Shown here: positions 34,321 through 43,454 of the stretch, in pieces
How positions within the stretch are numbered: position 1 is the stretch's first letter
Layout of the letters: each line of letters opens with the position of its first letter
Assembly: GCF_000407445.1 (NCBI RefSeq)
Contig: NZ_ASWB01000001.1
Coordinates: 372,001 to 436,000 of the forward strand
Direction: 5' to 3'
Length of the DNA: 64,000 nucleotides
Source: Enterococcus moraviensis ATCC BAA-383
Lineage (GTDB): Bacteria; Bacillota; Bacilli; Lactobacillales; Enterococcaceae
Translations under genes and position numbers: made by a program
The notes under the pieces: model-generated
Databases searched by the model: none
Seen by the model: the letters and a program-made list of their open reading frames with translations, nothing else
Told to the model about the DNA's origin: nothing

Positions 34321-35448
34321 TTATTTATCTAACGATTTCAAAAAATGACCGATATACTCCACAGCAAAAGAAAGTGCCTCTTCGTTTGGGTCAAACTTTG
34401 CAGAATGTAGCCCATATGGACTATCTACACCTAGCCAAAACATTGTGCCTGGAACTTTAGACAATAAATAACCAAAGTCTTCCCCAGTCATAGCTACTTC
34501 CGCTTCTTCAAATACAACATTTGGCTCTTGTTCCATGAATGCGATGAATTTTTCTGTTGTTTGCTTATTATTAATTACAGGAAGATAGCCTTTTTGATCC
34601 AAGAATACGTCTACTTCACAGTTGAAAGATTTAGCGATTCCTTCTCCTATTTCTCTGATTCTGACTTGGGTTAATTGGTTCATCTCTTCTGTAAGTGTCC
34701 TAATCGTCCCGGAAATCGTTGCATCTCCTGCTATTACATTGGTCGCTGTACCGGCATTAAACGTACCAAAAGTAACGACAGCACCTTCTACTGGATTTAC
34801 ATTCCGACTCACAATTGTTTGAGCTTGTTGAACAAGGCTCATTCCAGCCACGATCATATCATTTGAGTCATGCGGAAAGGCAGCATGCCCTCCTTTTCCT
34901 TTTAAGGTAATTTGGACTTCACACGTTGCTGCAAAAAGCGTCCCTACTTTAGTCGTCATCTTACCTACTGGTAAATCAGGATTCACATGCAACCCATAAA
35001 ATTCATCTGGTAGCCACGAGCCAAAAGCATCTGCTTCGTACATCAACATACCACCAGCTTCATTTTCTTCCGCAGGTTGAAAAAGAAATAAATAATTATT
35101 TTCAGGCTGAACAAGTGTCATTTGTTCCAGTAATCCTAACCCAATCGTCATATGAAAATCATGTCCACATGCATGCATCTGACCAGCGTGAACAGATTTA
35201 AAGTCAGAATGAACTTCCTCAGTTATTGGCAATCCATCAATATCTGCACGCCAACCAATTGTTTTATTAGGGTTTTTACCATGTACAAAAACCATGATTC
35301 CTGTTTGCCAAGTTCTGCATTCCATATACTCTTTGTTGATTGATTTAATCATTTCAAGCAAGTATTTTTGTGTTTTTTCTTCCTCTAAACCAATTTCTGG
35401 TATTTGATGAAGTTGCCTTCGAATCTGAATCAATTGTTCTTGAATCAC
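34321..35448 (-). CDS. N-acetyldiaminopimelate deacetylase (M20 family, YkuR/DapL-like)
   Basis: A 375-residue M20 metallopeptidase-like amidohydrolase. Metal ligands appear in [39 protein letters not shown] and the C-terminal [14 protein letters not shown]; the dimerisation domain lies at about 175-290. It is assigned to the acetyl branch of diaminopimelate/lysine synthesis because the matching tetrahydrodipicolinate N-acetyltransferase gene lies 4.6 kb away on the same strand. The start is a GTG with an AGAGG-type ribosome site. The substrate is inferred from family and context; other M20 hydrolases look similar. Confidence 0.82.
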   Translation of the reverse strand: MIQEQLIQIRRQLHQIPEIGLEEEKTQKYLLEMIKSINKEYMECRTWQTGIMVFVHGKNPNKTIGWRADIDGLPITEEVHSDFKSVHAGQMHACGHDFHMTIGLGLLEQMTLVQPENNYLFLFQPAEENEAGGMLMYEADAFGSWLPDEFYGLHVNPDLPVGKMTTKVGTLFAATCEVQITLKGKGGHAAFPHDSNDMIVAGMSLVQQAQTIVSRNVNPVEGAVVTFGTFNAGTATNVIAGDATISGTIRTLTEEMNQLTQVRIREIGEGIAKSFNCEVDVFLDQKGYLPVINNKQTTEKFIAFMEQEPNVVFEEAEVAMTGEDFGYLLSKVPGTMFWLGVDSPYGLHSAKFDPNEEALSFAVEYIGHFLKSLDK

Positions 35449-35566
35449 TACTCATCTGCCTCTTTTCTGTTTCTTTATCTCCTATTGTTGAACAAAAATA
35501 TTTTTCTGTCAATCCTGCAATAGCAGAAATTTCACACCACCTCATCTTTAAAATCTTTTTCACCCA

Positions 35567-36007
35567 TTAAGCTTGATCTAAAAAGTATTTAGCAAATTCA
35601 CTAATTTGGTCCAAATCGATTCCTTTTAACTTATTTTCTGCGCTGACTGGAACCCAAGAAGGTTTATAGCCACCGAACGATACAATCTTTACGGCATGTT
35701 CTCTAATTGCTTCGGGAATACTAGCAATAATAACATCCGCTGTTGTTTTTGGTTTCGAATTACATAAAAAGCAAGCCATCGTTTTAGCTAATAGGTCTTG
35801 TTCATTTTTTTTCAAAAAATCTCGAATTGGTTTATACATTTTATCATTACGTACACCAGCGCCTACAATAATATGAGTAAAATTCTCTATATTTGGTTTG
35901 TCCTGTTCAATGTTCATAATGACCGTATCCTTGATTTCTTTGCCCAAACGCTCAGCACATTCCTGTGATGCGCCTGATTTTGTACCATATACGATCAATG
36001 TTTTCAT
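35567..36007 (-). CDS. Flavodoxin-like protein (protoporphyrinogen oxidase HemG-type fold)
   Basis: A 146-residue flavodoxin-domain protein. The FMN phosphate loop is YGTKSGASQECA near residue 6, followed by HIIVGAGVRNDKMYKP and a C-terminal SFGGYKPSW. Members of this flavodoxin_5 group are redox proteins, some acting as protoporphyrinogen oxidase, but no heme genes are here and enterococci do not make heme, so that role is unlikely. It is divergent from the MarR gene and shares an intergenic control region with it. Ribosome site GAGGG. Confidence 0.75.
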   Translation of the reverse strand: MKTLIVYGTKSGASQECAERLGKEIKDTVIMNIEQDKPNIENFTHIIVGAGVRNDKMYKPIRDFLKKNEQDLLAKTMACFLCNSKPKTTADVIIASIPEAIREHAVKIVSFGGYKPSWVPVSAENKLKGIDLDQISEFAKYFLDQA

Positions 36008-36094
36008 CCATTTACCCTCGTTTCTTTCTTTACTTTACAGATAGCATTAAGCTTGTTATGATAGATTTGTACTAATTTATTTCGATAGAAAAGA

Positions 36095-36111
36095 ATCTCG
36101 TCAAACGAGAT
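36095..36111. promoter_or_regulatory. Candidate MarR operator
   Basis: ATCTCG-tcaaa-CGAGAT is a perfect interrupted palindrome in the 132-base region between the divergent flavodoxin and MarR genes, 28 bases above the MarR start. Size and placement fit a MarR binding site; binding is unproven. Confidence 0.4.
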
Positions 36112-36139
36112 ATATTAAGCATAAAGCGAGGATAACCAT

Positions 36140-36604
36140 TTGTCAAACAATCAAATCGTAAACACTACTGTTGCAATTGAACAACTTACCTCTTTATTGC
36201 GAGGCTTCGGATCGCGGTCTATCTTACACCAACAAGCCATCGTTCACTCTTTAGGTATTCCAGCCAATGATTACATTTCAATTGATTTATTGAACGAATT
36301 AGGACCACTTACAGCAGGAGAATTAGCTGAAAAAACTGGTCTATCTACTGGAACGATCACTGCTTTGATCGATCGATTAGAAAAAATCGGGTACGCACAC
36401 CGAGAGAAAGATCCAAATGATCGTAGACGAGTCATCATCGTACCTACATATGAAGATAAGGAAGAAATCCAACAAGCATATGAGCCGTTAAATCTAGCAA
36501 TGCAAAACGTCGCAAAAAACTATTCTGAAAAAGAATTACAAATCATTAATCAATTTTTGTCAGAGGCAGTTTCAGTATTAGATACACAATTACAGAAAAA
36601 GTAA
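36140..36604 (+). CDS. MarR-family transcriptional regulator
   Basis: A 154-residue winged-helix regulator. The DNA-binding core LNELGPLTAGELAEKTGL-STGTITALIDRLEKIGYAHR is at about 50-90, and the wing has KDPNDRRRVIIV, the typical MarR sequence. It begins at a TTG with GAGG eight bases upstream. It probably represses itself, the divergent flavodoxin gene, or the ABC exporter genes downstream on the other strand, by sensing a small lipophilic or oxidising compound. The repeat at 36659-36823 lies after it. Confidence 0.88.
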   Translation: MSNNQIVNTTVAIEQLTSLLRGFGSRSILHQQAIVHSLGIPANDYISIDLLNELGPLTAGELAEKTGLSTGTITALIDRLEKIGYAHREKDPNDRRRVIIVPTYEDKEEIQQAYEPLNLAMQNVAKNYSEKELQIINQFLSEAVSVLDTQLQKK

Positions 36605-36658
36605 GCCAAAAAGATTCCAACAAAAACGAGATGAGAGTGAATCCAACAATAGAAAAAA

Positions 36659-36823
36659 GTGTCTGGGTCATAACTTTGTGAGTTATATCCCAGACACTTG
36701 GTATCCGAATAGACGGTGGGAGCAAATGGTCCTCGATGCTTCGAGGATCGGAGTGAAACGAGAACCGTAGAGGCAGAAGCAACTCCTTCTTATTTCTCGG
36801 AGTTAAACACTTTTGTCCCAACC
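36659..36823. repeat. Composite intergenic repeat, longest copy
   Basis: Starts with a hairpin (GTGTCTGGG..ATAACT with AGTTAT..CCCAGACAC, 36659-36697). It continues with GTATCCGAATAGACGGTGGG (36701-36720), has a second short stem (TCCTCGATGC-type, CGAGGAT), and ends TTCTCGGAGTTAAACACTTT and TGTCCCAAC. Lies between the convergent MarR and ABC permease genes. The rest of 36605-36881 shows nothing else. Confidence 0.75.
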
Positions 36824-36881
36824 TATAAGCAAGCCTGATAAACGTCAAAGTTAAGCACGTATGTCTTAACCTTTTCTCCTA

Positions 36882-38087
36882 TTATTTCATAATATCAATC
36901 AAATCTTTTTTAGAAGCAGCTGACGCTGGCATATAACTGAAGACAACACCTATAATCGTTGAAATCCCCACAGCTAAACTGATCGTAAATAAATCTGGTC
37001 GCACAGTAAAAGGGAGAAACATAGATGAAACCAATCCTAAGATCATCCCTAAAAGATACCCTGTCAAACCACCTAATAATGTTAACGTTAATCCTTCAGC
37101 TAAAAACTGTTTTTTAATATCTTTTTCAGTTGCGCCCAAAGCTCTGCGTATTCCTATTTCTTTTGTTCTTTCTGAAACTGAAATATACATCATATTCATG
37201 ACACCAACACCGGCAATAAACAATGAAATACCTGCTACTGCTGAAATAAATAGCGTAAGATTATCTAAAATACTGCCCATTTCATCAATTTCTGATTTGG
37301 GATTATAGTGTTCATATTCCCCTGTATTTCTCAAACTTCCACTAAAATTCAGTTGTTTGATTACTTCTGCTGTTACTTTTTCTAAATCCTCACCAGGTTC
37401 GATTTCTAAATTTAATATTGAGCGACTTTCTGGCTTATTAAAGTAATGATCGTAGCTTTTAAGAGGAAAGTAAGCCAATGGAGCTTGATTTTCCATCGAT
37501 AATGTACCATTTTGACTTGCTTTGATTCCAACAATCGTAAATAATTCATTCATTACTTCAAAGCCTTTTCCAAGTGCTTTTTCAGGATCATCATATAATT
37601 TTTGAGCTAATACTTCATCGATTACAACTACCTTATTTAACGTATCATTGTCTGTTTGAGTTAGTTGTCGACCTGCTAACAGTGTTTCTGATGTTTGTTC
37701 AACGCGTTCTATTTTTTTTGTTAGTTTTTTCCCTCGAATATAGAGTTCTACTTGGCGTTCTGTCAATTTTATTTTTGGCTGAAAAAAATCAACTTTCTTA
37801 ATGCCTTTTACATTTTTTATCAAATCAAAATCACTTTTTTTAAACACTTCATTTTCTGTAAAAGCATTCGCGACATCATAATAAGTAAATGTAATGTTAC
37901 TAACATTTTCATTTGTGTTTGTCATTGACATCTTGTCGATCATGTCACGCTTAAATCCATTTCCAATAGAGACAATCGTAATAACTGATGCGATGCCAAT
38001 TATAATACCAAACATTGTTAAAAAGCTGCGTTTTTTATTTTTCAGAATTGATTTTAATGCCGTTTTCCAGATGACGAAATTCTTCAT
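36882..38087 (-). CDS. MacB-type ABC exporter permease
   Basis: A 401-residue permease. One N-terminal helix (about 20-42) and three C-terminal helices (about 278-305, 328-355, 365-390) flank a large extracellular domain, the MacB/FtsX layout. Conserved pieces are KSILKNKKRSFLTMFGIIIG at the start and ERTKEIGIRRALGATEKDI near residue 310. It forms one operon with an ATPase (4-base ATGA overlap) and an adaptor. Together they resemble three-part peptide or drug exporters such as YknXYZ. The cargo is unknown. Confidence 0.9.
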   Translation of the reverse strand: MKNFVIWKTALKSILKNKKRSFLTMFGIIIGIASVITIVSIGNGFKRDMIDKMSMTNTNENVSNITFTYYDVANAFTENEVFKKSDFDLIKNVKGIKKVDFFQPKIKLTERQVELYIRGKKLTKKIERVEQTSETLLAGRQLTQTDNDTLNKVVVIDEVLAQKLYDDPEKALGKGFEVMNELFTIVGIKASQNGTLSMENQAPLAYFPLKSYDHYFNKPESRSILNLEIEPGEDLEKVTAEVIKQLNFSGSLRNTGEYEHYNPKSEIDEMGSILDNLTLFISAVAGISLFIAGVGVMNMMYISVSERTKEIGIRRALGATEKDIKKQFLAEGLTLTLLGGLTGYLLGMILGLVSSMFLPFTVRPDLFTISLAVGISTIIGVVFSYMPASAASKKDLIDIMK

Positions 38088-38764
38088 TTAATCAACTCCT
38101 CCTCAACAATGGCTCCATCTTTAACACGAATCAAGCGATCGCAATATGAAACCATCTCTGGATTATGAGTGACTAAAATGATTGTTACACCTTCGTCTTT
38201 GTTTAAATCCTGAAATAACTGCATGATATCTTCCGATGTTTTAGAATCTAATGCCCCTGTCGGCTCATCGGCAATAATAAATCGCGGGGAATTCACGATA
38301 GCTCGTGCAATTGCGACACGCTGTTGTTGCCCTCCTGAAAGTTGTTTAGGGTATTTATTGCCTTTATCTGCTAATCCAACTTTCCCCAAAACTTCCTGAA
38401 CTCTTGCCTTTGTAATCGTATATGCCGAACCGTTGTATAATAAAGGCAATTCAACGTTCTCAAAAACCGTGTTATTTTCAATCAAACTGAAGTTTTGAAA
38501 AACAAATCCCACTGATTTATTTCGAATAGCCGAAAGTTCTTTATCGGAAAAATCTGTAATCTCTTTCCCTTCAAATAAATACTGACCATCAAATTTTTTA
38601 TCAATAAACCCAATCAAATTAATTAATGTTGATTTACCTGACCCTGATGGACCCATAACTGCAACAAATTCTTTTTCTTTAATTTCAAAGTTTATATCTT
38701 TCAAAACATGGAGTTTTTCTTCTTCCAATGAATAGAATTTGTTGATTTGTTCAAGTTTAATCAT
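38084..38764 (-). CDS. MacB-type ABC exporter ATPase
   Basis: A 226-residue ATPase of the LolD/MacB group. Walker A is [10 protein letters not shown], the signature is [13 protein letters not shown], Walker B is [12 protein letters not shown], and the switch histidine is in LVTHNPEM. The ATG at 38764 overlaps the end of the adaptor gene by 8 bases and uses an AGGTGG ribosome site inside it; a longer frame above lacks a ribosome site. Powers export with the permease downstream. Confidence 0.92.
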   Translation of the reverse strand: MIKLEQINKFYSLEEEKLHVLKDINFEIKEKEFVAVMGPSGSGKSTLINLIGFIDKKFDGQYLFEGKEITDFSDKELSAIRNKSVGFVFQNFSLIENNTVFENVELPLLYNGSAYTITKARVQEVLGKVGLADKGNKYPKQLSGGQQQRVAIARAIVNSPRFIIADEPTGALDSKTSEDIMQLFQDLNKDEGVTIILVTHNPEMVSYCDRLIRVKDGAIVEEELIK

Positions 38765-39908
38765 TTTCAACCACCTGCACTTCTGCATTGTCTTTTAATG
38801 ACTCATCAGGATCATTGATGATTTTAGTTCCTTTGGAAACACCTGACTCTACGCTTTTCGTCCCATTGACCTCACTAATTTTGACGTCTTTTTTCACAGC
38901 TCGTCCATTTTTATAAATATAAACAAATGTTTCATTGTCTTTTGTTAGAATAGATCGTTCAGGTAAAACTAATTGTGGCTGTGGTAATGAAACTTGTACC
39001 GATGACCCATACGCCCACGGAAAATCGCCATCGACAATAAATTCATATGTTGGAATCTCTGAGTCACCACCGTTGTTTGTTTTCGGCAATTGATTGATAC
39101 TATTGATTTTTCCTTTAGCCGTTTGATTTGAACCAATCGAGGTTACACTGACTTCTTGTCCTACTTTTAATTTAGTCAAATCATATTCTGTAACAATTCC
39201 CTTTGTTTGCTTTGTCTTGCTTAAAACTTGCACCAACGGCTGTTCTAATGATTTTTTACCTGCTTCATTTACTACAACAACGCCATCGATTGTCGCTTTA
39301 ACTGTTGAGCTAACTTTCCCTTGTTCCGTTTCTAGCGCTGCCGCTTCATCAGTCACTTCGGTATTGGCTAAGTCCAGTGCCTGTTGTGCTTGTATTACTT
39401 CATTATTAGCACTTGTTAGATCAGCTTTTTGTTGTTCTACTTTCGCTTTATGTTCTTCTTTCTTTTCTGGATCTACTTCTCGATCAAGCTCTACTTGGCT
39501 TTGATTTAGAGTTGCTTGCGCTTCATTAGAACGAGTTTGCGCTCGAGTTAAATTTTGAGCTGCTTGCTGAGCAGATAAGCTACTTTTGTTGACTGATCGT
39601 TGTTGTTGGTCTGCTCGAGTTTGTGCTTCACCATTTAAATAATTAAGTAAACTATCTCCAGTTTTAACTTCTTGATCTTGTTTTACTGGGATATCAGCGA
39701 TTGTACCTAACGCTTGATCATAAAAAATGTCTTCTGTTTGAGCTGGTTTAACTTCTCCTTTTAAAATAAGTGGATCTAATGGATTTAAAGTGAAGACATT
39801 ATAACTAGGTTCTACATCTTTAGGAGAGGAAAAAAAGAGAAAATAACTTCCCACTGATAACCCGATTAAAATACCACCAATAATGAATTTAACTTTTTTG
39901 CTTTTCAT
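38757..39908 (-). CDS. Membrane-fusion/adaptor subunit of the ABC exporter (HlyD/MacA-like)
   Basis: A 383-residue extracellular adaptor anchored by an N-terminal helix (about 6-26). It has a lipoyl-type half motif (GTIADIPVKQDQEVKTGDSLL), a long helical hairpin rich in Gln/Ala (about 100-190: SAQQAAQNLTRAQTRSNEAQ), the second half motif (KATIDGVVVVNEAGKK), and a beta-barrel/MPD tail with LVLPERSILTKDNETFVYIY. First gene of the operon with ribosome site GGAGG. A palindrome overlaps its promoter. Confidence 0.88.
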   Translation of the reverse strand: MKSKKVKFIIGGILIGLSVGSYFLFFSSPKDVEPSYNVFTLNPLDPLILKGEVKPAQTEDIFYDQALGTIADIPVKQDQEVKTGDSLLNYLNGEAQTRADQQQRSVNKSSLSAQQAAQNLTRAQTRSNEAQATLNQSQVELDREVDPEKKEEHKAKVEQQKADLTSANNEVIQAQQALDLANTEVTDEAAALETEQGKVSSTVKATIDGVVVVNEAGKKSLEQPLVQVLSKTKQTKGIVTEYDLTKLKVGQEVSVTSIGSNQTAKGKINSINQLPKTNNGGDSEIPTYEFIVDGDFPWAYGSSVQVSLPQPQLVLPERSILTKDNETFVYIYKNGRAVKKDVKISEVNGTKSVESGVSKGTKIINDPDESLKDNAEVQVVEND

Positions 39909-39936
39909 ATTACTTGTTCCTCCTACTTAACTTATA

Positions 39937-39966
39937 TAACTAATTATAATCAGAAATAGTTAGTTA
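39937..39966 (-). promoter_or_regulatory. Promoter with overlapping palindrome of the exporter operon
   Basis: On the minus strand TATAAT (39943-39948) lies inside an inverted repeat TAACTAA...TTAGTTA (39937-39966), about 35 bases above the adaptor start. The layout suggests a repressor site; the nearby MarR protein is a candidate. Confidence 0.4.
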
Positions 39967-40022
39967 GAAAATTGAATAAGCGAACATTGTACTTACATAA
40001 ATGCAAGTTTAATATAACAAAA

Positions 40023-40063
40023 AAGTGAGTAAACACACCTTCTAGAGGTATGTTTACTCACTT
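40023..40063 (-). terminator. Terminator of dapH
   Basis: AAGTGAGTAAACA and TGTTTACTCACTT form a perfect 13-base stem, with an inner ACCT/AGGT pairing, followed on the minus strand by TTTTTG. Confidence 0.85.
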
Positions 40064-40091
40064 AGACTTTAAAGAAAAGGACTTATTTCAT

Positions 40092-40793
40092 CTATAACTT
40101 TCGTAATTCTTCCATCATATTCGTTTTACTTTTCGTTTTCGCATCGATGTCTTTGATCTTTTTAGCTGGAACGCCAGCAACGACAGTATACGGTGCAACA
40201 TCATCAACTACAATTGCTCCAGCTGCAACAACAGCCCCTTCGCCTACTCGAATTCCTTCCAAAACAACCGCATTTGCACCAATCAAAACATTGTCTTCAA
40301 TCACAACTGGTTCAGCACTAGGCGGTTCAATAACACCAGCAAGTACAGTACCCGCTCCAATATGGCAATTTTTGCCAACTGTTGCACGTCCACCCAAAAT
40401 GGCTCCCATATCAATCATTGATCCTTCGCCGATCACCGCACCAATGTTGATTACTGCCCCCATCATGATTACAGCATGATCACCGATTTCAACCTGATCT
40501 CGAATAATAGCGCCTGGCTCGATACGTGCATTGATTTCTTTCATATCCAGCATAGGGATAGCGGAATTTCTAGCATCATTTTCTATTACGTAGTCTACGA
40601 TGCTCTCTTTATTTTTTTCTAAAAATTCTTTTATTACGCTCCATTCACCAAATAATGTTCCAGTTTTACAATTCGTAAAGGCTTGAACCTCATCTGGAAA
40701 GGTTACTTCTTTAAGTTTTCCTTTTAATGTAACCTTTACCGGTGTCTTTTTTTCAGCGTTCCCGATATAGTTGATAATTTCATATGCGTCCAT
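40092..40793 (-). CDS. dapH: 2,3,4,5-tetrahydropyridine-2,6-dicarboxylate N-acetyltransferase
   Basis: A 233-residue trimeric hexapeptide-repeat acetyltransferase of the acetyl diaminopimelate/lysine pathway. After an N-terminal helical domain (about 1-85), left-handed beta-helix repeats run from about 90 to 205 ([60 protein letters not shown]). The short C-terminal tail is [13 protein letters not shown]. The ATG at 40793 has AAGGGAG at good spacing. The deacetylase that works later in the pathway is 4.6 kb downstream, separated by an export module. Confidence 0.93.
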   Translation of the reverse strand: MDAYEIINYIGNAEKKTPVKVTLKGKLKEVTFPDEVQAFTNCKTGTLFGEWSVIKEFLEKNKESIVDYVIENDARNSAIPMLDMKEINARIEPGAIIRDQVEIGDHAVIMMGAVINIGAVIGEGSMIDMGAILGGRATVGKNCHIGAGTVLAGVIEPPSAEPVVIEDNVLIGANAVVLEGIRVGEGAVVAAGAIVVDDVAPYTVVAGVPAKKIKDIDAKTKSKTNMMEELRKL

Positions 40794-40898
40794 CCAACTA
40801 ACTCCCTTCAAATTAAATGATAGCTTGATCTGTAAAACGAACTGAAGCTATAATTCAGTGTTTAGCATATCAGAAACTCATAAAAAAGGAAATAAAAA

Positions 40899-41396
40899 TC
40901 ATATCACTTTCATTTCTCTAGAATCTTCATCTGATTTAGGTAAAATAACATTTTTTCGTTCTAATTCATGTGCCATATGGTTAATAGCTTTCAATAGTTC
41001 TTTGCGTGTAATGATCCCTTTAAAACATTGATTGTCATCAACGACAGGTAGAAATGCCGCATCAACCAACAAGTGAAGAACATCTTCTAATTCCCATTCC
41101 TCACCAATTACAGGGACATTTACTTCCATAACATCTGCTACAGTAAAATCTTTTAATTTATCAAAATCTACAGATGTGATATCAAACATTTTATCCACAA
41201 CATCGGATAAACTGATCAACCCAACAAAACGATCACCTTTATCTAATACGGGGATTTTTGAATATTTCACTTGTGATAGAACCAATAGTGCATGACTTAG
41301 CGGATTCAAACACATAACATTCGCAACATTTTCCGCCGGAATCAAAAAGGTTTCTTGTTTTTCTAATAGTAATTCTTTTACAGCAGTTCCAATCAT
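40899..41396 (-). CDS. cbpB: CBS-domain protein CbpB (DarB/YkuL-like), probable c-di-AMP sensor
   Basis: A 165-residue protein made almost entirely of two CBS domains (about 20-75 and 85-145: KYSKIPVLDKGDRFVGLISL and DAAFLPVVDDNQCFKGIIT). The Bacillus homologue DarB and Listeria CbpB bind c-di-AMP and, when free, stimulate (p)ppGpp synthesis by Rel. Gene order next to dapH matches the ykuL-dapH neighbourhood. Ribosome site GGAGG. Ligand is inferred from orthology. Confidence 0.82.
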   Translation of the reverse strand: MIGTAVKELLLEKQETFLIPAENVANVMCLNPLSHALLVLSQVKYSKIPVLDKGDRFVGLISLSDVVDKMFDITSVDFDKLKDFTVADVMEVNVPVIGEEWELEDVLHLLVDAAFLPVVDDNQCFKGIITRKELLKAINHMAHELERKNVILPKSDEDSREMKVI

Positions 41397-41539
41397 TGGA
41401 GTGCCTCCATTTCATTTTCTTTGCCACAAGTATCATTGTACAGAAAACGGATGCAAATGTCTTTAAATTCAAACTTTTTTCATAACTCTTAAAAAAAATT
41501 AAGATTTGGTCGTATTTTCTTCACGTTTGTTTTGAAAAA

Positions 41540-41567
41540 TAGCTTCTACTATCTCTAGTAAAAGCTA
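41540..41567 (-). terminator. Terminator of the racE-rph-phosphodiesterase operon
   Basis: TAGCTTTTACTA and TAGTAGAAGCTA on the minus strand make a 12-base stem with one G-T pair, followed by TTTTTC. Confidence 0.75.
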
Positions 41568-41574
41568 CCTCTAC

Positions 41575-42090
41575 TTATTTTTTATTAAAGACAAAATGTA
41601 GTTCTTTGAATGGCTGATGATCTCGCCCATAATATTGAACAATAAATTGATCTGCTGTACTTTCAATGATTGCATAGGATTTCAGTTGGATAGGACCTCG
41701 TGGCTGGCGAATACTTCCTGGATTTAAATACAACACATTCGCCCGAACTTCACAACCGATTTCGTGTGTATGCCCAAACAAAACGATCGTTGCTTTAACC
41801 TGATCCGCATATAGCGCTAAAGACGTCAAACCTGAACGCACATTCGCCAAATGGCCGTGTGTCATAAAAATAGTATCGTCTCCACTTTTTTCTACAACCG
41901 TATCGGGAAATTCAGGATCATAATCACAGTTCCCTTTGACTACAAGAAAATCATTCCACAATGAATCAGTGGGTTCTAACTCTGAATCACCGCAGTGAAA
42001 CATTTTATCAACGACTCCCCGATAAGTTTCTGCTAAATCAACCAATATATCGCGATCACCATGATTGTCACTCACTACTAGATATTTCAT
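41575..42090 (-). CDS. YfcE/YsnB-type metallophosphoesterase
   Basis: A 171-residue two-metal phosphodiesterase. All family motifs are readable: VSDNHGD, HCGDSE, VKGNCDYD, MTHGHLANV and LFGHTHEIG. Related enzymes hydrolyse artificial phosphodiesters; the natural substrate is unclear. Third gene of the racE-rph/rdgB operon, starting 10 bases after the fusion gene with an AGGAGG ribosome site; this order is common in Firmicutes. Confidence 0.9.
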   Translation of the reverse strand: MKYLVVSDNHGDRDILVDLAETYRGVVDKMFHCGDSELEPTDSLWNDFLVVKGNCDYDPEFPDTVVEKSGDDTIFMTHGHLANVRSGLTSLALYADQVKATIVLFGHTHEIGCEVRANVLYLNPGSIRQPRGPIQLKSYAIIESTADQFIVQYYGRDHQPFKELHFVFNKK

Positions 42091-42100
42091 TGAAAGCCTC

Positions 42101-43450
42101 CTATTTTTCTAACCAATTTTCCCATTGATCTTTTAATTTTTCTACTGCTTTTCCTCTATGGCTAATTTTATTTTTGCGTTCATCGGATAGTTCAGCTGCA
42201 GTTTTTTGCTCATCTGGTACAAAAAATAGAGGATCATAACCGAATCCATTGTCTCCACGTGGAATCGTTCCAATCTCACCTGGCCAATTTCCTTCTACCA
42301 CTAAACTTTCTTTATTCGGTGCTGCAAAGACAAGTGTACAATGAAATGTTGCAGTCCGTTTTTCTTTTGGCACACCTGTTAATTCATGTAATAGTTTCGC
42401 ATTATTAGCTGCATTGTTCGTAGGCTCACCCGCAAAGCGTGCAGAAAAAATGCCCGGCATCCCATCTAACGCATCAACAATCAAACCGGAATCATCCGCT
42501 AAGACAGGCTGTTGCAAAATAGCAGCAATGGTTTCTGCTTTTAAACGTGCATTTTCTTCAAATGTGTTTCCTGTTTCTTCCACATCTGGTAATTCAGGAT
42601 AGTCCAATAACGTTTTTACATCATAACCCTTTTCCGCAAATAGTGTCTTAAACTCTTTCGCTTTACCAGGATTTCTTGTCGCAATCACAATTGTCTTATC
42701 ATCTGTTGAATATGATTTCTCGCTGTTTTCGTTCATTAAAGCTTCTTTTTGATAAGCAATCAAATGTTCGATACCTGTTTTTCCATAAAATAATAAAGCA
42801 TTCAGATCATCACCAGAAAAAGTAGCCTCTTCACCTGTCCCTTGTAGTTCAACAAAATTTCCTGATTCGGTCATCACAAGATTCATATCAACTGATGCAG
42901 AAGAATCTTCTACATAATCCAGATCAAGAACACATTGACCGTCATTTATTATTCCAGCACTAACCGCTGCCAGATACTCTTTGATTGGATTTTCTTCTAG
43001 CTCCCCTGACTTGAGCATTTTGTCAACAGCTATTTTCATTGCCACAAAAGCACCTGTAATACTTGCAGTTCGAGTTCCTCCATCTGCTTGTACAACATCA
43101 CAATCAACAATGATATTTCTTTCACCTAATTTTTTCAAGTCAATAACAGCTCGCAATGAGCGACCAATCAAACGTTGAATTTCCATCGTTCTGCCGGTTA
43201 ATTTGCCTTTAGCGCTCTCACGGATGTTTCTCGTATTAGTGGCTCTAGGTAACATACTGTATTCAGCAGTCACCCACCCTGTCCCTTCCCCTCTTAAAAA
43301 CGGTGGCACCTTTTCTTCCACCGTAGCAGAACAAATGACCGTAGTATCTCCAAAAGAAATCACAACTGAACCTTCTGGTTGTTTATAGACGTTTGTCTCA
43401 ATGGTAATGTTTCTAAGTTCCTTAGCTTGTCTTCCATCATGTCTGATCAT
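42101..43450 (-). CDS. Fused RNase PH - XTP/dITP pyrophosphatase
   Basis: A 449-residue fusion of two enzymes. RNase PH (about 1-245) trims tRNA 3' ends using phosphate: [51 protein letters not shown]. After a short linker (about 246-255), the RdgB/HAM1 domain (about 256-449) removes non-canonical purine triphosphates: [67 protein letters not shown]. The same fusion is known in other enterococci. The start is an ATG at 43450 (a GTG directly before it is possible), immediately after racE. Confidence 0.93.
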   Translation of the reverse strand: MIRHDGRQAKELRNITIETNVYKQPEGSVVISFGDTTVICSATVEEKVPPFLRGEGTGWVTAEYSMLPRATNTRNIRESAKGKLTGRTMEIQRLIGRSLRAVIDLKKLGERNIIVDCDVVQADGGTRTASITGAFVAMKIAVDKMLKSGELEENPIKEYLAAVSAGIINDGQCVLDLDYVEDSSASVDMNLVMTESGNFVELQGTGEEATFSGDDLNALLFYGKTGIEHLIAYQKEALMNENSEKSYSTDDKTIVIATRNPGKAKEFKTLFAEKGYDVKTLLDYPELPDVEETGNTFEENARLKAETIAAILQQPVLADDSGLIVDALDGMPGIFSARFAGEPTNNAANNAKLLHELTGVPKEKRTATFHCTLVFAAPNKESLVVEGNWPGEIGTIPRGDNGFGYDPLFFVPDEQKTAAELSDERKNKISHRGKAVEKLKDQWENWLEK

Positions 43451-43454
43451 CACT

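Noticed and set aside
35370-35570. Possible small gene between the deacetylase and flavodoxin genes
   Set aside because: Frames on both strands overlap the deacetylase start, lack ribosome sites and have no conserved pattern.
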